DNA from: Lepiota brunneoincarnata
Taxonomy: Eukaryota; Basidiomycota; Agaricomycetes; Agaricales; Agaricaceae
Assembly: GCA_023014365.1 (NCBI GenBank)
Contig: JAEBUN010000004.1
Coordinates: forward strand, 1,922,001-1,986,000
Length of the DNA stretch: 64,000 nucleotides
Direction: 5' to 3'
The notes under the pieces were generated by a model. That model did not search any database. It saw only the letters and a list, made by a program, of their open reading frames with translations, and had not been told where the DNA came from. This document shows, in pieces, positions 39,903 through 51,700 of the stretch; the first letter of the stretch is position 1; each line of letters starts with the position of its first letter. Made by a program: the position numbers and the translations under genes.

Positions 39903-40835
39903 GAGGGTATACAACTATGGGTTCGGACCCCAGCCGCACTCGAATGGAAATACTTATTTCCCTCTCGTGATGTCCCTAAGTGTCATAACAATAATAAGTC
40001 AGGCGACGCAGAGTTCTTCAACCTGCGCCGCCGGACCATGCCGTGCTACAGAAGCGGTTCCCCGCAAGCTGTCGCGGTCCGTACCTCTTCTCTTGGAATA
40101 ATCCAGATGGTAGAAGTGCTGATAGTGATGGCGGAGAAGGCATGCCCTAGCAACCCGGTATGGAAATCAGGTTTACACGCTTACACGCTTGACGACGATC
40201 CGAATAGCAAAGCCGGCGCCACAGGTGAGGGGTCCCCCTCTGACAATTATTCCGTAGATTAACCTTTCACCCGCCATTTCTGCTCCAGGCGCCCACACGA
40301 CGGCAGGGATAAAGCGCGGAGTGAGCTGTCTGCTTGCGTACCATGTGGCCTCTTACACCGGGGGCTCGGCAATGCGTAATCGCCTTACAAGCTGCAAGCT
40401 TGTGGAGCGATATAATAGCAGAATTACGACACATTCCAATTGAGTTCACCGCCACTGCGAACCATACGGTCGTTGTGAATCAACAGCGAAGGCAAAGATG
40501 TTACTACTGTATGTAAGAAAGCGGAACGAATATACTAGGAAGCAAACCGGACGACGACGAAGACGAGGAGGGATAGAAAGTTGTGCGGAAATACAATGCT
40601 GAGATGACGGTAGCTATAATTAGACGGCCATCCACAACAATATTCTTCATCCATTCTTAGGATATGTTCGGGCCATCCAAAGCTGCTGTGACATCGATGA
40701 CAGTACCATGTGTGCTGGCTGAAGCCCATTGGATTCGAAAGAAGCTTGCCAAGGGTATAAAGGGGGCAGTTTTTTGAACTGGGACGACCAGCAACCTCAG
40801 AAAACCTCCTCCTCTGGTGGAACAGCCTCAGAAAA
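39903..40835. other. Intergenic region
   Basis: About 930 bases after the alpha-galactosidase. Short ORFs here have no motifs and overlap in several frames. Near its right end lies a TATA-like element serving the next gene. Nothing else is recognised. Confidence 0.4.
40756..40761 (+). promoter_or_regulatory. TATA box of intradiol-like gene A
   Basis: TATAAA in a G-rich context, 80 bases upstream of the ATG at 40836, a typical distance for a TATA-driven fungal gene. Confidence 0.5.
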
Positions 40836-42041
40836 ATGCACTCTAGCTCCATCGTCCTCGCTCTCGCCGCAATCGGCTCTCTCGTCCACGGTAAACAATT
40901 CTACAGATGGCTCTCGGTCAGAGATTCACCAACGAATGCTTAGGTCGCCCCGCCCCTGCTGAAAACGCCGCTGCCTTGGTGCCGCGAGACTGCTCCGCAG
41001 AAGCCACTGCTTTCAACTTGGCCCGGAGCGAAAAGCGCGGCCTTAACTCTCGCTCCTTGTGGTGGGGCCTCCAGAACGTGGGCAGCTTTATCAACCATTG
41101 TATTCACAATAACCAACTGTATATGCCGCGATTTTCAGACTACCTGTGTCCTAGCCCCTGAATCGCCTAAAGGTGGGCCTTTTTTGCCAAACCTACATAC
41201 CACATGACAACCTAGCTCACGCCATCCTAGATAACTATGTCTCGGGAATGGTATGCCATGCTCTTCTTTGACGTGTCTCTTGTACTGAGTAGATGCACTC
41301 GTCCAGCCCCTTCGTTCCGATGTCAGCAGCGGACAGACGTAAGGTTTACCGTATCACCACCTGGAACTCCAGTACTGATGATTCTCCGTGAACAGTGGGG
41401 TTTCCTTCACTCTTGATATCGGCCTTATGGATATTACCACCTGCAAACCGCTTTCCAACGCAATGGTAGAGGTCTGGTCGCGTGAGGACCCCTTCCTCGT
41501 TCCAGACTTGCGTTAAATATGCTCATCTATCGTTCCAGCCAACGCTCTGGGCAACTACGGCAACTTCCTTCGAGGCGCAACCACATCTGAATCAAATGGG
41601 ATTGCCGAATTCCATACTATCTTCCCTGGCTGGTCCTCGGACGGTGCTAATCACTTCAATATCGCAGTCCACACCAGCTCTGGTCTGACTTCCTCCGTGA
41701 CGCACGTCGGAAAACTCTACTTCACTGACCAATGGACCAACATCGTCGGGAACACCTCACCCTACAACCAGAACACTCATTCCAGGACCATGAACTTGGA
41801 CGACTCCAACTACAGGACTGCCATGTCCAAGGGATATTCTCCCATTGTCAGGTATGTGGCCTACGACACCGCCTGCGAAGCTTGCTAAAGAGCCACTAGC
41901 ATTACTTCTATTCAAGATGACTGGCCAGAAGGTGTTGTCGGCATCGTCAGTGAGTGGTGTCCCGCATGCAAGTTTCCTATAATCAGAGCTTAACGGTGGT
42001 TTATCTCCGCAGCTGTCGGCGTGAACCCCCACGCGACGTGA
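40836..42041 (+). CDS. Secreted intradiol-dioxygenase-like protein, copy A
   Basis: Member of the extracellular intradiol ring-cleavage dioxygenase-like family common in fungi; classic members open catechol-type rings with Fe(III). Nine exons. The signal peptide is 'IVLALAAIGSLVHG', then 'RDCSAEATAFNLARSEKR' and 'TTCVLAPESP'. A short exon reads 'DNYVSGM', where the family usually has GPYYV. Next come 'PLRSDVSSGQTGVSFTLDIG', 'DITTCKPLSNAMVEVWSPNA', 'GIAEFHTIFPGW' and 'GANHFNIAVH' (His ligand region), 'YNQNTHSRT' and 'DDWPEGVVGIVTVGVNP'. Introns: about 40891-40943, 41078-41138, 41173-41230, 41251-41306, 41339-41395, 41482-41538, 41852-41899 and 41950-42012. The frame is clean. Iron binding is not certain because of the altered GPYY motif. 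Confidence 0.85.
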
Positions 42042-44318
42042 TAAAAATCCAAGACAAATGTGGTTACATGAGTGATTCTTGACCTGAAATAAATGTAAAT
42101 ACGTGTACGGATAGGAACAAAATCAAAATCGAAACCCCTATCATATTTTCTAGATGAATGTGCCTGAGTATTTTTGCAATGACTGCTCCATTTTTAGCGA
42201 GGCTGTCAAACAGAGCCGAGGAGAACTGGGGCTGAATCCCCAGAAGGCGCTGTTAACCATGTTGCTCATTGATGAGATCGGGGTATAAATGGACCCATCA
42301 AACGTTCGAATACTGCCCACACCAGAATGTCAGGCTCGAGGCAATAGTGGAAATGCTCAGAGGAAGATTCACAAAACAGGAAACTCGCCATGAGGGAACG
42401 TTGGCCAAATATGTCACAGAGGCCGACTAAGAGCGATGATTTAGAGCTATACAATGGCGCAGCTAGGTTGATTGTGGCGGAATCCACTGTGTGAGAGTAG
42501 AAGCTCATATTATTCTGTCCCTGCCGAACATTCTACATCGATGCCTTCTGCACGAGCATCTGCGCCACGCTATAATATCAGGAAAGCGAAGCGGATTGCA
42601 CGGTAAACGAACAGAACAGAAGGGCCAGGTTCTGCGATCGCTATAAGAGGTTAAATGACTTGCGTTCGAGTGACAGAGAATGAAGGCACGGGGGCAAGAT
42701 GTTGAGGTGCGGGACGGGGTCCGCCGTGCTACAACATTCCAAGGCTCGCCCATTTGACAGTCCTCTTGACTCTGCCACTCTTTGCCAAGCCCAATTCGGG
42801 ACACTTTGAGTATCTGACTAATAATCTCGTCGTAGACGAACATAAAGAGGCCATAACTTAGCATCCGAGTGAGGAGTATCCGCCGGCTTCAGCCGCATTC
42901 CAAATTAGACCAGTTGTGCCGTCCTGGTGAGAGTGACACACACTCGTTTGAATTGTAGGCGACACCAAGGCACGGTGGCTACAACCCATGCCCTTGGCAG
43001 AGCGCAAGGATGGTGCCAGTCTATAAATATCATAGACGTGCCAAGTGGGAGGAAAGCAGATTACTCTTATACGTGGCGGAGGGCGAACGCCGTACGCGGG
43101 TGCAATGACAATAGTGATAGCCACGGTGTGCAGGTCCATCGCGTGTTTTGTTTTGTTTTTTGCATAGTTCCAAGACGCGGTGAGGTCGCTATATGGGCTC
43201 CATCACTATCTACAAGGGTAAAAGATCCGAAATGGCTTTGGTAGTGTGATATGTTCTAATGGTGTACCGTGCATATTCCAAGGTGCGCAGTAAGCAGAGA
43301 AAATAATGACATACTAATAATAATTGTCGTGGGAGCCGGATGGGGCGGCGGGTGGCCAGTCAGTCCTGATGCCTGCCTATCGGTTTCCTCTTCCCCTGGA
43401 GCTTGCTCGTCATGTGGGATGTCATTGATAGCTTGGTGGCGTCGCTGTGGAGGCTCTTGGCCGGATTTCGTGTAGGCCCCAGATCTCTCCAGGATGTCTG
43501 GGAGGTACTTAGAGCAGCTCTTAGGGAGTCAGGGAGGGCAGGTGATCACGTGACATCTTTTCGCCTCTTAGCCCCCTATACGCAGTGTATATCCCACACA
43601 CTTATTTCTTCCATGGTTACTAGCTCCGCCGACTAGTATCTTAATGTGTCTGGACCTTGGATAGTTTGGCGAGGAAACCCTTTTGTCGGCCGACCAAGTA
43701 TTTTGCTACCAATAATATACTTTTGACCGAGGTATTTACCCTGAGCGGCGAGCGCCATATGGCTCCCAAACCGACACATATCGAGGCGAAAGGATCTTAT
43801 TCCAACACTGTATGCACGAGTTTGTCAGAAAGTCCCGCAAGGGCAACTGATTCTCCACGGTCACTCGGAAAAGAACTGCCTAAACACCTCGAAAGGAAAT
43901 AGCCTTTACACGCTGGGGCCAGTTACGCCGCCTTTTCAACGGGGAATAAATTTCCCGGCGGGGACCTACGCTTTACACCACACATCCGACGGAAGAGCAG
44001 GGGATAAATCGCGGTCGAGCCCCATATTCTTAGCAGCAATCTTTGCATCGCAGTGGTGCCAGAAGGAACTGACGTTAGGATTCTTCAGCAATTTCCCCCT
44101 CTCTCGGCTACAGGTGCCCAGAACGGTTGTGAATGAGGGTCTTGTTAAGCTTCGTGTTTGCCGTTTTGCCGTGGGGGCACTGGTCGCATGAGTCTCCAAA
44201 CATTGGAGGCTGGAAGGGCCTTGTGGAAACATATAAGAGGGTCTTTCATGATGGTGAGTGGAACAACAGCGCTTTCATACTGGGTGTGCACTCAATTACA
44301 TCGGTTTTTTCAATTCCA
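42042..44318. other. 2.3 kb spacer between the two intradiol-like genes
   Basis: I find no gene that I can support. Three abutting minus-strand open frames (42266-42508, 42505-42864, 42858-43139) and short plus-strand frames at 43657-43902 lack motifs or good splice joins. An imperfect inverted repeat (arms GTCTAT/ATAGAC) lies near 43019-43037. The spacer could be a degenerated third copy or a collapsed insertion, but I see no terminal repeats or target duplication. Confidence 0.35.
44232..44237 (+). promoter_or_regulatory. TATA-like element of intradiol-like gene B
   Basis: TATAAG lies 87 bases before the ATG at 44319, a placement similar to the TATA box of copy A. Confidence 0.4.
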
Positions 44319-45550
44319 ATGCGCTTCATAACTTGGGCTTCTCTTGCTATCCTTTGTGGTGGTGCTTCAGGTAACTGCCCAATGATCTCCGAGCCATATC
44401 ACTGATCCGTTGACTGTCACTTCTTGAGCAGCGCTCCCTACAGACAACTCCAGCGCACTCGCGCCGAGGGATTGTTCGGCTCAGATTGCTTCCTTCAACC
44501 TTGCTCGAAGGGAAAGGCGTGGTCATGCCAAGAGGACCTTTGACACTGATCTACAATCCGTGTGGTATTTACTAGCGCAGTATTAGCATTTACTGACGAG
44601 GCACTGATAGTTGAGCTGTGTCGCTGCTCCAGAAACTCCCCTCAGTATGCCTGCTGCTGACCGCTTCTAATAACAACAACCGGGTGCTAAAGCACTATTT
44701 TTTTCTTTTCTTTAGTTGATTACGTCCGCCCCGTACGTGCAGTGCGATCATCTCTACCTTGGCCCAACTCACCTTGGCCCAAAGCCTCTCCGCCAAGATG
44801 TCAGGGAGGGACAGGTGTAGGTCTATTCCCTTTTCCAGCTGCAGGAATTAGATATGACATGCAACAAACAGTGGTCTGTCCGTGACCCTCGATATAGGGG
44901 TCGTCGATGTAACCACCTGCCAGCCCATGAAAGACGTCATGGTCGAAGTTTGGTCTCGTAAGATCCAATCAATGTCTCGCATGCAAACATCCAACCTTTT
45001 TTTGTTTTTTTTTTTTGTTTTTTGCAGCCAATGCTCTTGGAAACTATGGCAGCACTTTCCTTCGTGGTGCATTCACCTCCACCAGCAATGGAATCGCAGA
45101 GTTCCAGACGATTTTCCCTGGGTACACATCCTATGGCGCAAACCATTTTAACCTCATGGTCCATACGTCCAATTCTATGTCCGGCAGTGTTTCGCATGTT
45201 GGACAAGTCTTCTTCACTGATCGGTGGACCGAAGTTGTTGCAATGACCACCCCATACAACCAGAATACCAACACTCGCATGTTGAATGCTCAGGACCCCA
45301 ACTACAAAAGTGCGAATAGCCAGGGATACAATGCGATCGTCGAGTAAGTGTCTGACATCGTCCATTAGTGTTTGAAATCCCTTATTGAACGATACGATAG
45401 CATCCAATCCATTCATGACGACTGGCCAGAGGGTGTCATCGGCTACATCAGTCAGTATTTTGTTGGCAGATCTTCAGGAATAAGACCTGACTTCCCCCTC
45501 CCCTAGCTGTTGGCGTCAACCCTCAAAGGAAAGTCAGTGTAGATATCTAG
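44319..45550 (+). CDS. Secreted intradiol-dioxygenase-like protein, copy B
   Basis: Paralogue of the gene at 40836-42041 with the same nine-exon plan and phases, including a 17-nt exon 4 (about 44716-44732). The signal peptide 'FITWASLAILCGGASA' is followed by 'RDCSAQIASFNLARRERR' and 'LSCVAAPETP'. Then come 'PLRQDVREGQVGLSVTLDIG', 'DVTTCQPMKDVMVEVWSPNA', 'GIAEFQTIFPGY', 'GANHFNLMVH', 'YNQNTNTRM' and 'DDWPEGVIGYITVGVNP', ending in an extra short tail ('QRKVSVDI'). Introns: about 44371-44431, 44560-44610, 44645-44715, 44733-44784, 44817-44871, 44958-45027 (with T-rich tracts), 45344-45400 and 45451-45506. The frame is intact. The GPYYV iron-tyrosine motif is again altered ('IDYVRP'). Confidence 0.86.
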
Positions 45551-45992
45551 AGAGTACCTTGTAACTATGGAATGCAATGGAATAAGCACCTTTGGTGCTA
45601 AAGATAGAGCAGACGCAGACGTCACCTGATGTGACGGAGGACCGGGACAGATAACGAAAATAAAATATGCAAAGTGGTCTCATTAGTACCGAGGCGCTCG
45701 TATGTCATGCATCGACTGGTCTCTTTGGTCCTCTTTCATCCCGATTAACATGCCACTTTGACCTCCACCCTCTTGCCCGATGGTTTATAGTGCGTATTTT
45801 TTCTCCCTCGATTACCTCCTTCCCCTCAGTTGACGTTGGAGAAAAGACTAGGGCTGACCCCTCCTCCGAAAGACTATGCTATCCCAGATGTTCCCTTGTG
45901 GACTTTTTCCTTCCGAGGCCAACCCTTCTTTTCATCCACCTGAACGAATTACCGTGACCACCATTGCTCAGAAACTTGAGTTCGATGCCACG
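45551..45992. other. Intergenic region
   Basis: About 440 bases between intradiol-like gene B and membrane protein B. An in-frame upstream ATG at 45876 could extend the next protein by 39 residues. No other feature is seen. Confidence 0.4.
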
Positions 45993-47218
45993 ATGTCAGA
46001 GGTCGAAAGAAATCTGTTCATCACACTCTCTGCCCGCGCCATCGGTTCTCTGGGTTTTGGTCTGGTAAGAGGAATGAAATGTCTCCTGGCTTAGGACTGA
46101 CAGGACCACTGTAGAGCATTCTCGCTATTTGGCTCCGTTGGCTTATACCGACAGTCGTTGGCCTACCTCTTACCTTGTTCCCAGGAGCCGTGAAAATCAG
46201 TACTGGACGCTATCATCCCCTCCCCTCTGAACCCACTACTCCTACCTCGCGCCGCGCGCATTCCCATTCTGTAATTAATCTCGATTCGCCCTTGACTCCG
46301 TCCCGTCAGGCTAGCCGCAACCGACCTCGTCGCGTATGCTTCGCCGACTCTCCCCATATGGAACATGTCACCCCCACGCGACCGAAAATGTCACCATCAG
46401 AGATAACATCTTTTGTTACAACTCTCCCTATCGAGCCTCTTGAACTATCGCGAGCCCTGCCAGATTCTGCTCCATCGACCCCAGGAAGCGCGACCAGGCC
46501 TCTGTCACCCCCAACCACCCCTACTCTTAATCCCACCTTAACCCTTGACAATGACTTGGATCATGAATCAGAACCATTCCGTCAATCCAACCGATCTTCT
46601 AGCTTGATTCCAAAGATGAAGCACGCGTTCAATTCTAGAAGTAAGCGTGTGTCATTACAATCCGCGCACCCTGAAGAAGCCCCCGGTTCGTGATTTCTTT
46701 GATCACCGTTTGCCTGTAAACTCAAAAATACCAAAGAACCCCCCGTTAAACCGAGGAAAAAATCGGTCAGGCCTTTCACCTCACCCTGGCTTAATTCCCG
46801 TTCGAAGCCAACAACAACAGGAAGTGATACGGAGGCCAACACTCCGAATTCCAAGGTCTCCAGGGTCTCACCATCCCGCTTCCCATTTCATCCCCGGCTC
46901 CCTCGGCCATCAAGCTCAGGCTCTGGATCCTCAAACCTAAATAGTGCTCATCGTTCTCTTGGGTCCTCGTTATTGGTCCGCAAGACGCCGTGTCGATCGA
47001 ATACAGCACCGACACCCCGCACCTCGCCGTATGAAGCTCCCTACTTTGCATCTCCTCCCATTCCCTTTGAAGATAGTCAACTCGTAGCGCGATCAGCGCG
47101 CTCGTCACTGGACCATACCTACTTGACTACATCACACAAGGACAGAAAAGGAAGAGATTCGAGCCGGGATCGGTCGCATGGAACAGATATATTCAACGTT
47201 TCGTTCTCAAAACCTTGA
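45993..47218 (+). CDS. Unknown membrane-anchored protein, copy B of a two-member family
   Basis: Relative of the gene at 16261-17352; not a family I can name. The first exon ends 'ARAIGSLGFGL' and the intron (about 46065-46114, phase 0) is at the same place as in copy A. The next exon begins 'SILAIWLRWLIPTVVGLPL', a hydrophobic segment. A long Ser/Pro/Thr-rich region follows. An intron at about 46641-46736 keeps one open frame into 'KPPVKPRKKSVRPF'. The C-terminus holds 'RTSPYEAPYFASPPIPFE' and a basic tail ending 'FNVSFSKP'. The frame is clean with this intron. The start may be the upstream ATG at 45876. Inferred topology: membrane anchor plus disordered tail. Function is unknown. Confidence 0.68.
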
Positions 47219-47415
47219 TCGTGTTTATAATTATTGCAACTATTGTGAGTGCATTTCTTAGAGTTATACCAACCTGTTTGTTATCTTCTAGTACAAGTCG
47301 ATAATGGTATCATGGGTATTTATGTACTATATGCATCCAGTGTACTTTTATCATCTCATTTCATATCGAAACATGATTACGTGATAATACTCTAGATTGC
47401 TCAGCATCTACCTTG

Positions 47416-48142
47416 ATGTCTTCAACACAGGCTCAGCTCGACCCGAACGACGACGATGTGCCGTTCATTAGAGTCGAGTCAAGTGACTACGTTCCAGTCC
47501 TTGTTGTCGTGGACATGCAGAACGACTTCGTGTCCGGCTCTCTTGCCGTCCCTGGAGCGGCTGACATTCTCCCCATCGTCAACGATCTCATAGACCTGCC
47601 CTTCAAGGCAAGAATTGCAACCAGAGACTCCCACCCCAATGATCACGTCTCTTTTGCAAAGACACATGGAAAGGCAGAGTTCTCGAGGATTCGTATTCAC
47701 CATCCTGAGGACGAGGACAAAGTACTTGGAATTGAGCAAGTTCTTTGGCCTGTCCACTGCGTTGTCGACACCGAGGGCACCGACTTCGTCCCCGGACTAC
47801 AGCAGAAGTTTGACGGCGTAGTCCACAAGGGGGTACATCCCAGTATCGAATCATATTCCGCCTTCCGTGATATCTGGCAGCGAGGCGAGACGCTGCTAAC
47901 CAAACTACTTCGCAGAAGTTGGGGCCACAGATGTCTATCTCTGTGGGCTGGCAGGCGATTATTGTGTCAAATATACGGCCATAGATTCTGTGGAATATGG
48001 GTACAATACTTGGGTGGTCAGCGATGCCGTAAGGAGCGTCTCAGCGAGTGCCGCTGCTTGGAAAGAGATGGAACGGAAGGGCGTCAAGTTTACGAATTAC
48101 GAGGCGGTCAGAAACAAGATGCAGACAGACTCTGCGGCCTGA
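47416..48142 (+). CDS. Nicotinamidase/pyrazinamidase (isochorismatase family), one frameshift
   Basis: Converts nicotinamide to nicotinate in NAD+ salvage (Pnc1-type). Single exon. Catalytic triad: Asp in 'VVVDMQNDFVSG', Lys in 'GVVHKGVHPSIESYSAF', Cys in 'LAGDYCVKYTAIDS'. The metal site is seen in 'ATRDSHPNDHVSF'. After 'GETLLTKLL' the frame changes at about 47908-47912; one missing base would join it to 'FAEVGATDVYLCG', giving a stop at 48140-48142. Without correction the ORF runs on in a meaningless frame to 48228. The gene is otherwise complete, about 241 residues. Confidence 0.88.
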
Positions 48143-48223
48143 CGACGGAGAGTGGTGAGCCTTCGCATTGCCATCCCGTTGGCGAGGATCTTAGCGGTCA
48201 TTCACAGCAGATGTGCCCCTGTG

Positions 48224-48231
48224 TATAAATA
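48224..48231 (+). promoter_or_regulatory. TATA box of the small ORF at 48289
   Basis: TATAAATA lies 65 bases upstream of an ATG in the context CTACACATG. The spacing suits a fungal TATA promoter and supports a real gene starting at 48289. Confidence 0.45.
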
Positions 48232-48288
48232 GCATTCAAGTTACCGTTCGTCTCATAATATAAACTTCCTTGACCCACCCCACTACAC

Positions 48289-48640
48289 ATGTCGGACACC
48301 GTCGTCCTCAAGGAGCAACTACTGCCCATCGGCGTTGGACTCTTGGCGCGGCCCTTCACTTTCCTCCACTGGCTACGGGTGCGTGAAATGACAAGTTGTC
48401 TGATGGATAGGATACCGCTCATCGTGAGCCTCGTTCTTCAAGAGTGTTATCGTCCTTTCCGTGCTCTGGGTATTTCCGTCCTTGACGCCATCACCACCCC
48501 TTGTAAGCGGTGAGATGGATCAAGTTCATGTCGAGGTTGTGGATCAAGCGACGAGCAGAAGATATCTATTCCGAACGGCATCTCGACAACGACATTCTAC
48601 ACGCAAAGTCTCTCAGACTCGGAGGCGCTCGAGCTTGTAA
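48289..48640 (+). CDS. Possible small membrane protein
   Basis: Not recognised. Exon 1 (48289-48378) encodes 'LLPIGVGLLARPFTFLHWLR'. A possible intron (48379-48442, donor GTGCGT) leads to 'SVIVLSVLWVFPSLTPSPPL' and a basic tail stopping at 48640. Two hydrophobic segments suggest a membrane protein of about 95 residues. A second splice form (donor GTAAGC at about 48503) is equally possible and would give a different C-terminus. The evidence is the upstream TATA box, good start context and hydrophobicity only. It converges with the DEVH helicase gene, whose stop lies about 110 bases further on. Confidence 0.35.
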
Positions 48641-48748
48641 TTCACTTGAGGGACACTATTATTATTTGTCTATGCGTCCTACCCAACTTCCGCAGTCACG
48701 AGTCGATGCATTATATCATGTATTCCAATCATCCAATCGCCAATACCA

Positions 48749-51700
48749 CTATTCAGTCATTCCATCCCGAACGAGAAGGGAAAGCATAGCTCGCACCACG
48801 GGATGATTCTGCGTTTCGCCGAGTTTCGAACCATCCTCTATACAACTGGTCAAGAGGAGGTCGAGCAGTTGACTGGTATGAGGGGTCCGTATCAGAGGCG
48901 CATACACTTGCATCTGAATGGCACGGGTTGACCTACCGAAGTTGATTTACGAGTACGCCGATTCTAGGCCACGCCTTCAGCTGGATGAATGAGCCCTTGC
49001 TTCCGATGATTATCCCTCCTTTGACATGATTGACAGAGACAGGGCCGCCGAAGAGCAGGAGTGCATACATCGGTACCTGCGCCGGCAGAAGTCAAAAAAA
49101 AAAGATCCGGGTACTGAATGTTACTGAATACTATACCTCAGTGGCGTCCCTCAGAAAGATTTTTGAGCTCTGGTATTTGTAGAAATATGCCAAGAAGGGT
49201 GATTTCCAAACTGTGCACCCGAACAAAACGCTTCCAGGGTGGGTAAACACACGCCCCTCCCTGAGATCGTACATTTTAAACTCATTTGCAGTGTTATCCC
49301 TCTGAACGGTCCCAGCTTGGACCTTGTCGAATTTGATCGCGGACTTGGGTAAATGAACGCGCGCGACGCGGGGCCATAGTCCGCCTAGTATGACTGCCTT
49401 GAGAAGATTGGGGTTGTCACTGTTCATATTCATCGCAGGGTCCTGTGTGGTTGCGGTGAGGAGGTATAAACCCACATTCTTCTAGCGCAGCGTAGAACTC
49501 CCGACGCAAGGTGAAGACTTCTTGCAAAGTAGTTACTGAAATGAAGTTCTTGGGTCACGTTATGAGTAACCTCGCTCGGTTCGGATTTGCGGGAAAAAGG
49601 TAGCACCTCTTTGCAAAACGACTTCACATTCTTCCCCTGCGTCCTCAATTTTTGACACTGGTTGAAGGCCTCCAGGTCTGTCAATAAGTCACTATTCTCT
49701 GTCATAAATTTTCTCCTTGCCCTGGACGAGCCATCAGCAAGGGCTCTTCCGTCATAGCTATGACTGACCGCGATGCCTCATCTCGCTTGTCCACAGGGCT
49801 CGAGAAAAGCGGTTTCGAGGACAACAAAGCAGCAATACTCAGGACGGGGTTCAAACACTGGAAAATGGTTCCAAGGATAAGCATCTGTTGAGTGTCAGCA
49901 AAATACAAGTTTTTGATTTTGTGCAAATGAATACCTTAGCAAGGCGAACATCTAACGGCAGCATTGCCTATTGAAGGGGATAATAAATGAGTTCTCAAAT
50001 TCCATGGAGTAACGATAAGACTCAGTACTATATGTCTTCCGAGAGGTGTTAATTGGTCCTGCGAATCAATGGCTCCGAGTTCTTGCAGTGATTGCCAAGC
50101 GCGATCCACTGTCTTGGAGTCAGGTGGGTCGAGGACTTGTTGCAATAGATCCTGAATAGGCAAGATCAGGTAGGGAGGTAGTATATTTGAAAGTTGTACC
50201 AACTTTGACATCCCCGACCTCATTCATTATCTTGGCTGATAACGACACTTGTTCGAGTGGGACTCGTAAAATTTCAGGTTTGGGGTATTCTTCCATCGTT
50301 GTTTTTTCTATATGTTTGGTGTAGAGTTTATAACAGATTCCGGGCTGCATGCGGCCTGCTCGCCCTCTTCGTTGCCTCGCGGCGGCTCGGGTTATCAATA
50401 CCTCTTCAAGGCGAGTCAAGTCCGTCTCTGGTATATATCGTGTTTCCTTGACTTTTCCCGAGTCAATAACATATACGATATCGTCAATCGTGATCGAGGT
50501 CTGTTCAGCTGTCAGAATCAAATTCAGGAATCAACGTTAGGTGTAGGCTCTACCTCTGCCACGTTAGTCGCAGCGATTATTTTCCACTTTGTGGTCTTTT
50601 CAAAGACCCGATTTTGTTCTTCAATCGACAAATTAGCGTGAAGAGGGAAAATGTCCGCAGTTTCTGCGCTCAACCGGGAACAGAGTGCATCCGTGCATTG
50701 TCGGATCTCGTTGACCCCCGGAAGGAATATCAATATCCCAGCTCTTTCATGTCTCTGGACGATGTGCTTTACCAATGAGCCTATTAGCTACACCGAACAT
50801 ATCAGAAAGTGGGATCTCTTTGGTCTGGTAGAAAGCAAACCTCGTAGTCTATTGTCCTAGAGCTCGCGATACTGTGGATGGCGGCCGCTACTTTGTCAGT
50901 TAGGTGGCTTCCATATTTTAGACGCAGTTCGTCGAGTTTCTGCAGTCGTTTTTCATCGACTAAGTCTGACTGTCCAAGGTAGACAGGGTCATAACAGATG
51001 GCTGGGATAATATCTTCGAGATACCTTCAAAAATGCCGGTAAGCTTACAAGTCGCTATGAAGGAGTCGGCAGACCATACTTATCGGTGACAGGGTGCGTG
51101 ATCCCCGGTACCGACAAAACTGGTGCTCCGTTGAAGTAACGTGCAAATTTTTTGTGGTTGATGGTGGCAGACATTAAAACAATCTTAAGTGTGGGGTGAC
51201 TCCGCAGCAGTTGTTTGAGTGCGAACAAGAGAAAGTCACCATCAAGGGAGCGTTCATGCACCTGAAACAGTCCAACAATCGTGCAATCTGAATCTGTAGA
51301 GAGGGTGCTCACCTCATCAACGACGATGTGAGATACATCCTGAAGCCGATCACCTCCGCCTAGCCGTCGGAGGACGACACCAGTAGTACAGAAGAGAAGT
51401 CTTGTGTGCTTCCCCTGTTTGCTTTTCCCTCTGACAGCATATCCAACGGTTCCATCGTCGCCTCGCTCCTGGGAGACCCGATTTGCGACAGAGATAGCGG
51501 AAATTCGTCGGGGTTGAGTAACGATGATATAAGGGTCTTGTACCGATTGTTGAGACTCCTCCGAGGATTCGAGAATATACTGTGGCACTGTATACTAATA
51601 AGATCGGGTGCATAATCCGCCGCATTGAAGTGGAATGTACGATACACTGTGTCGTCTTTCCGCTGCCTGCGAGCTCGTCAGCTAGCATTAGGGTGAGTTA

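Noticed and set aside
42266..43139. Three abutting minus-strand open frames in the intradiol spacer
   Set aside because: They change frame at each join, have no recognisable motif and no convincing splice sites; composition looks random.
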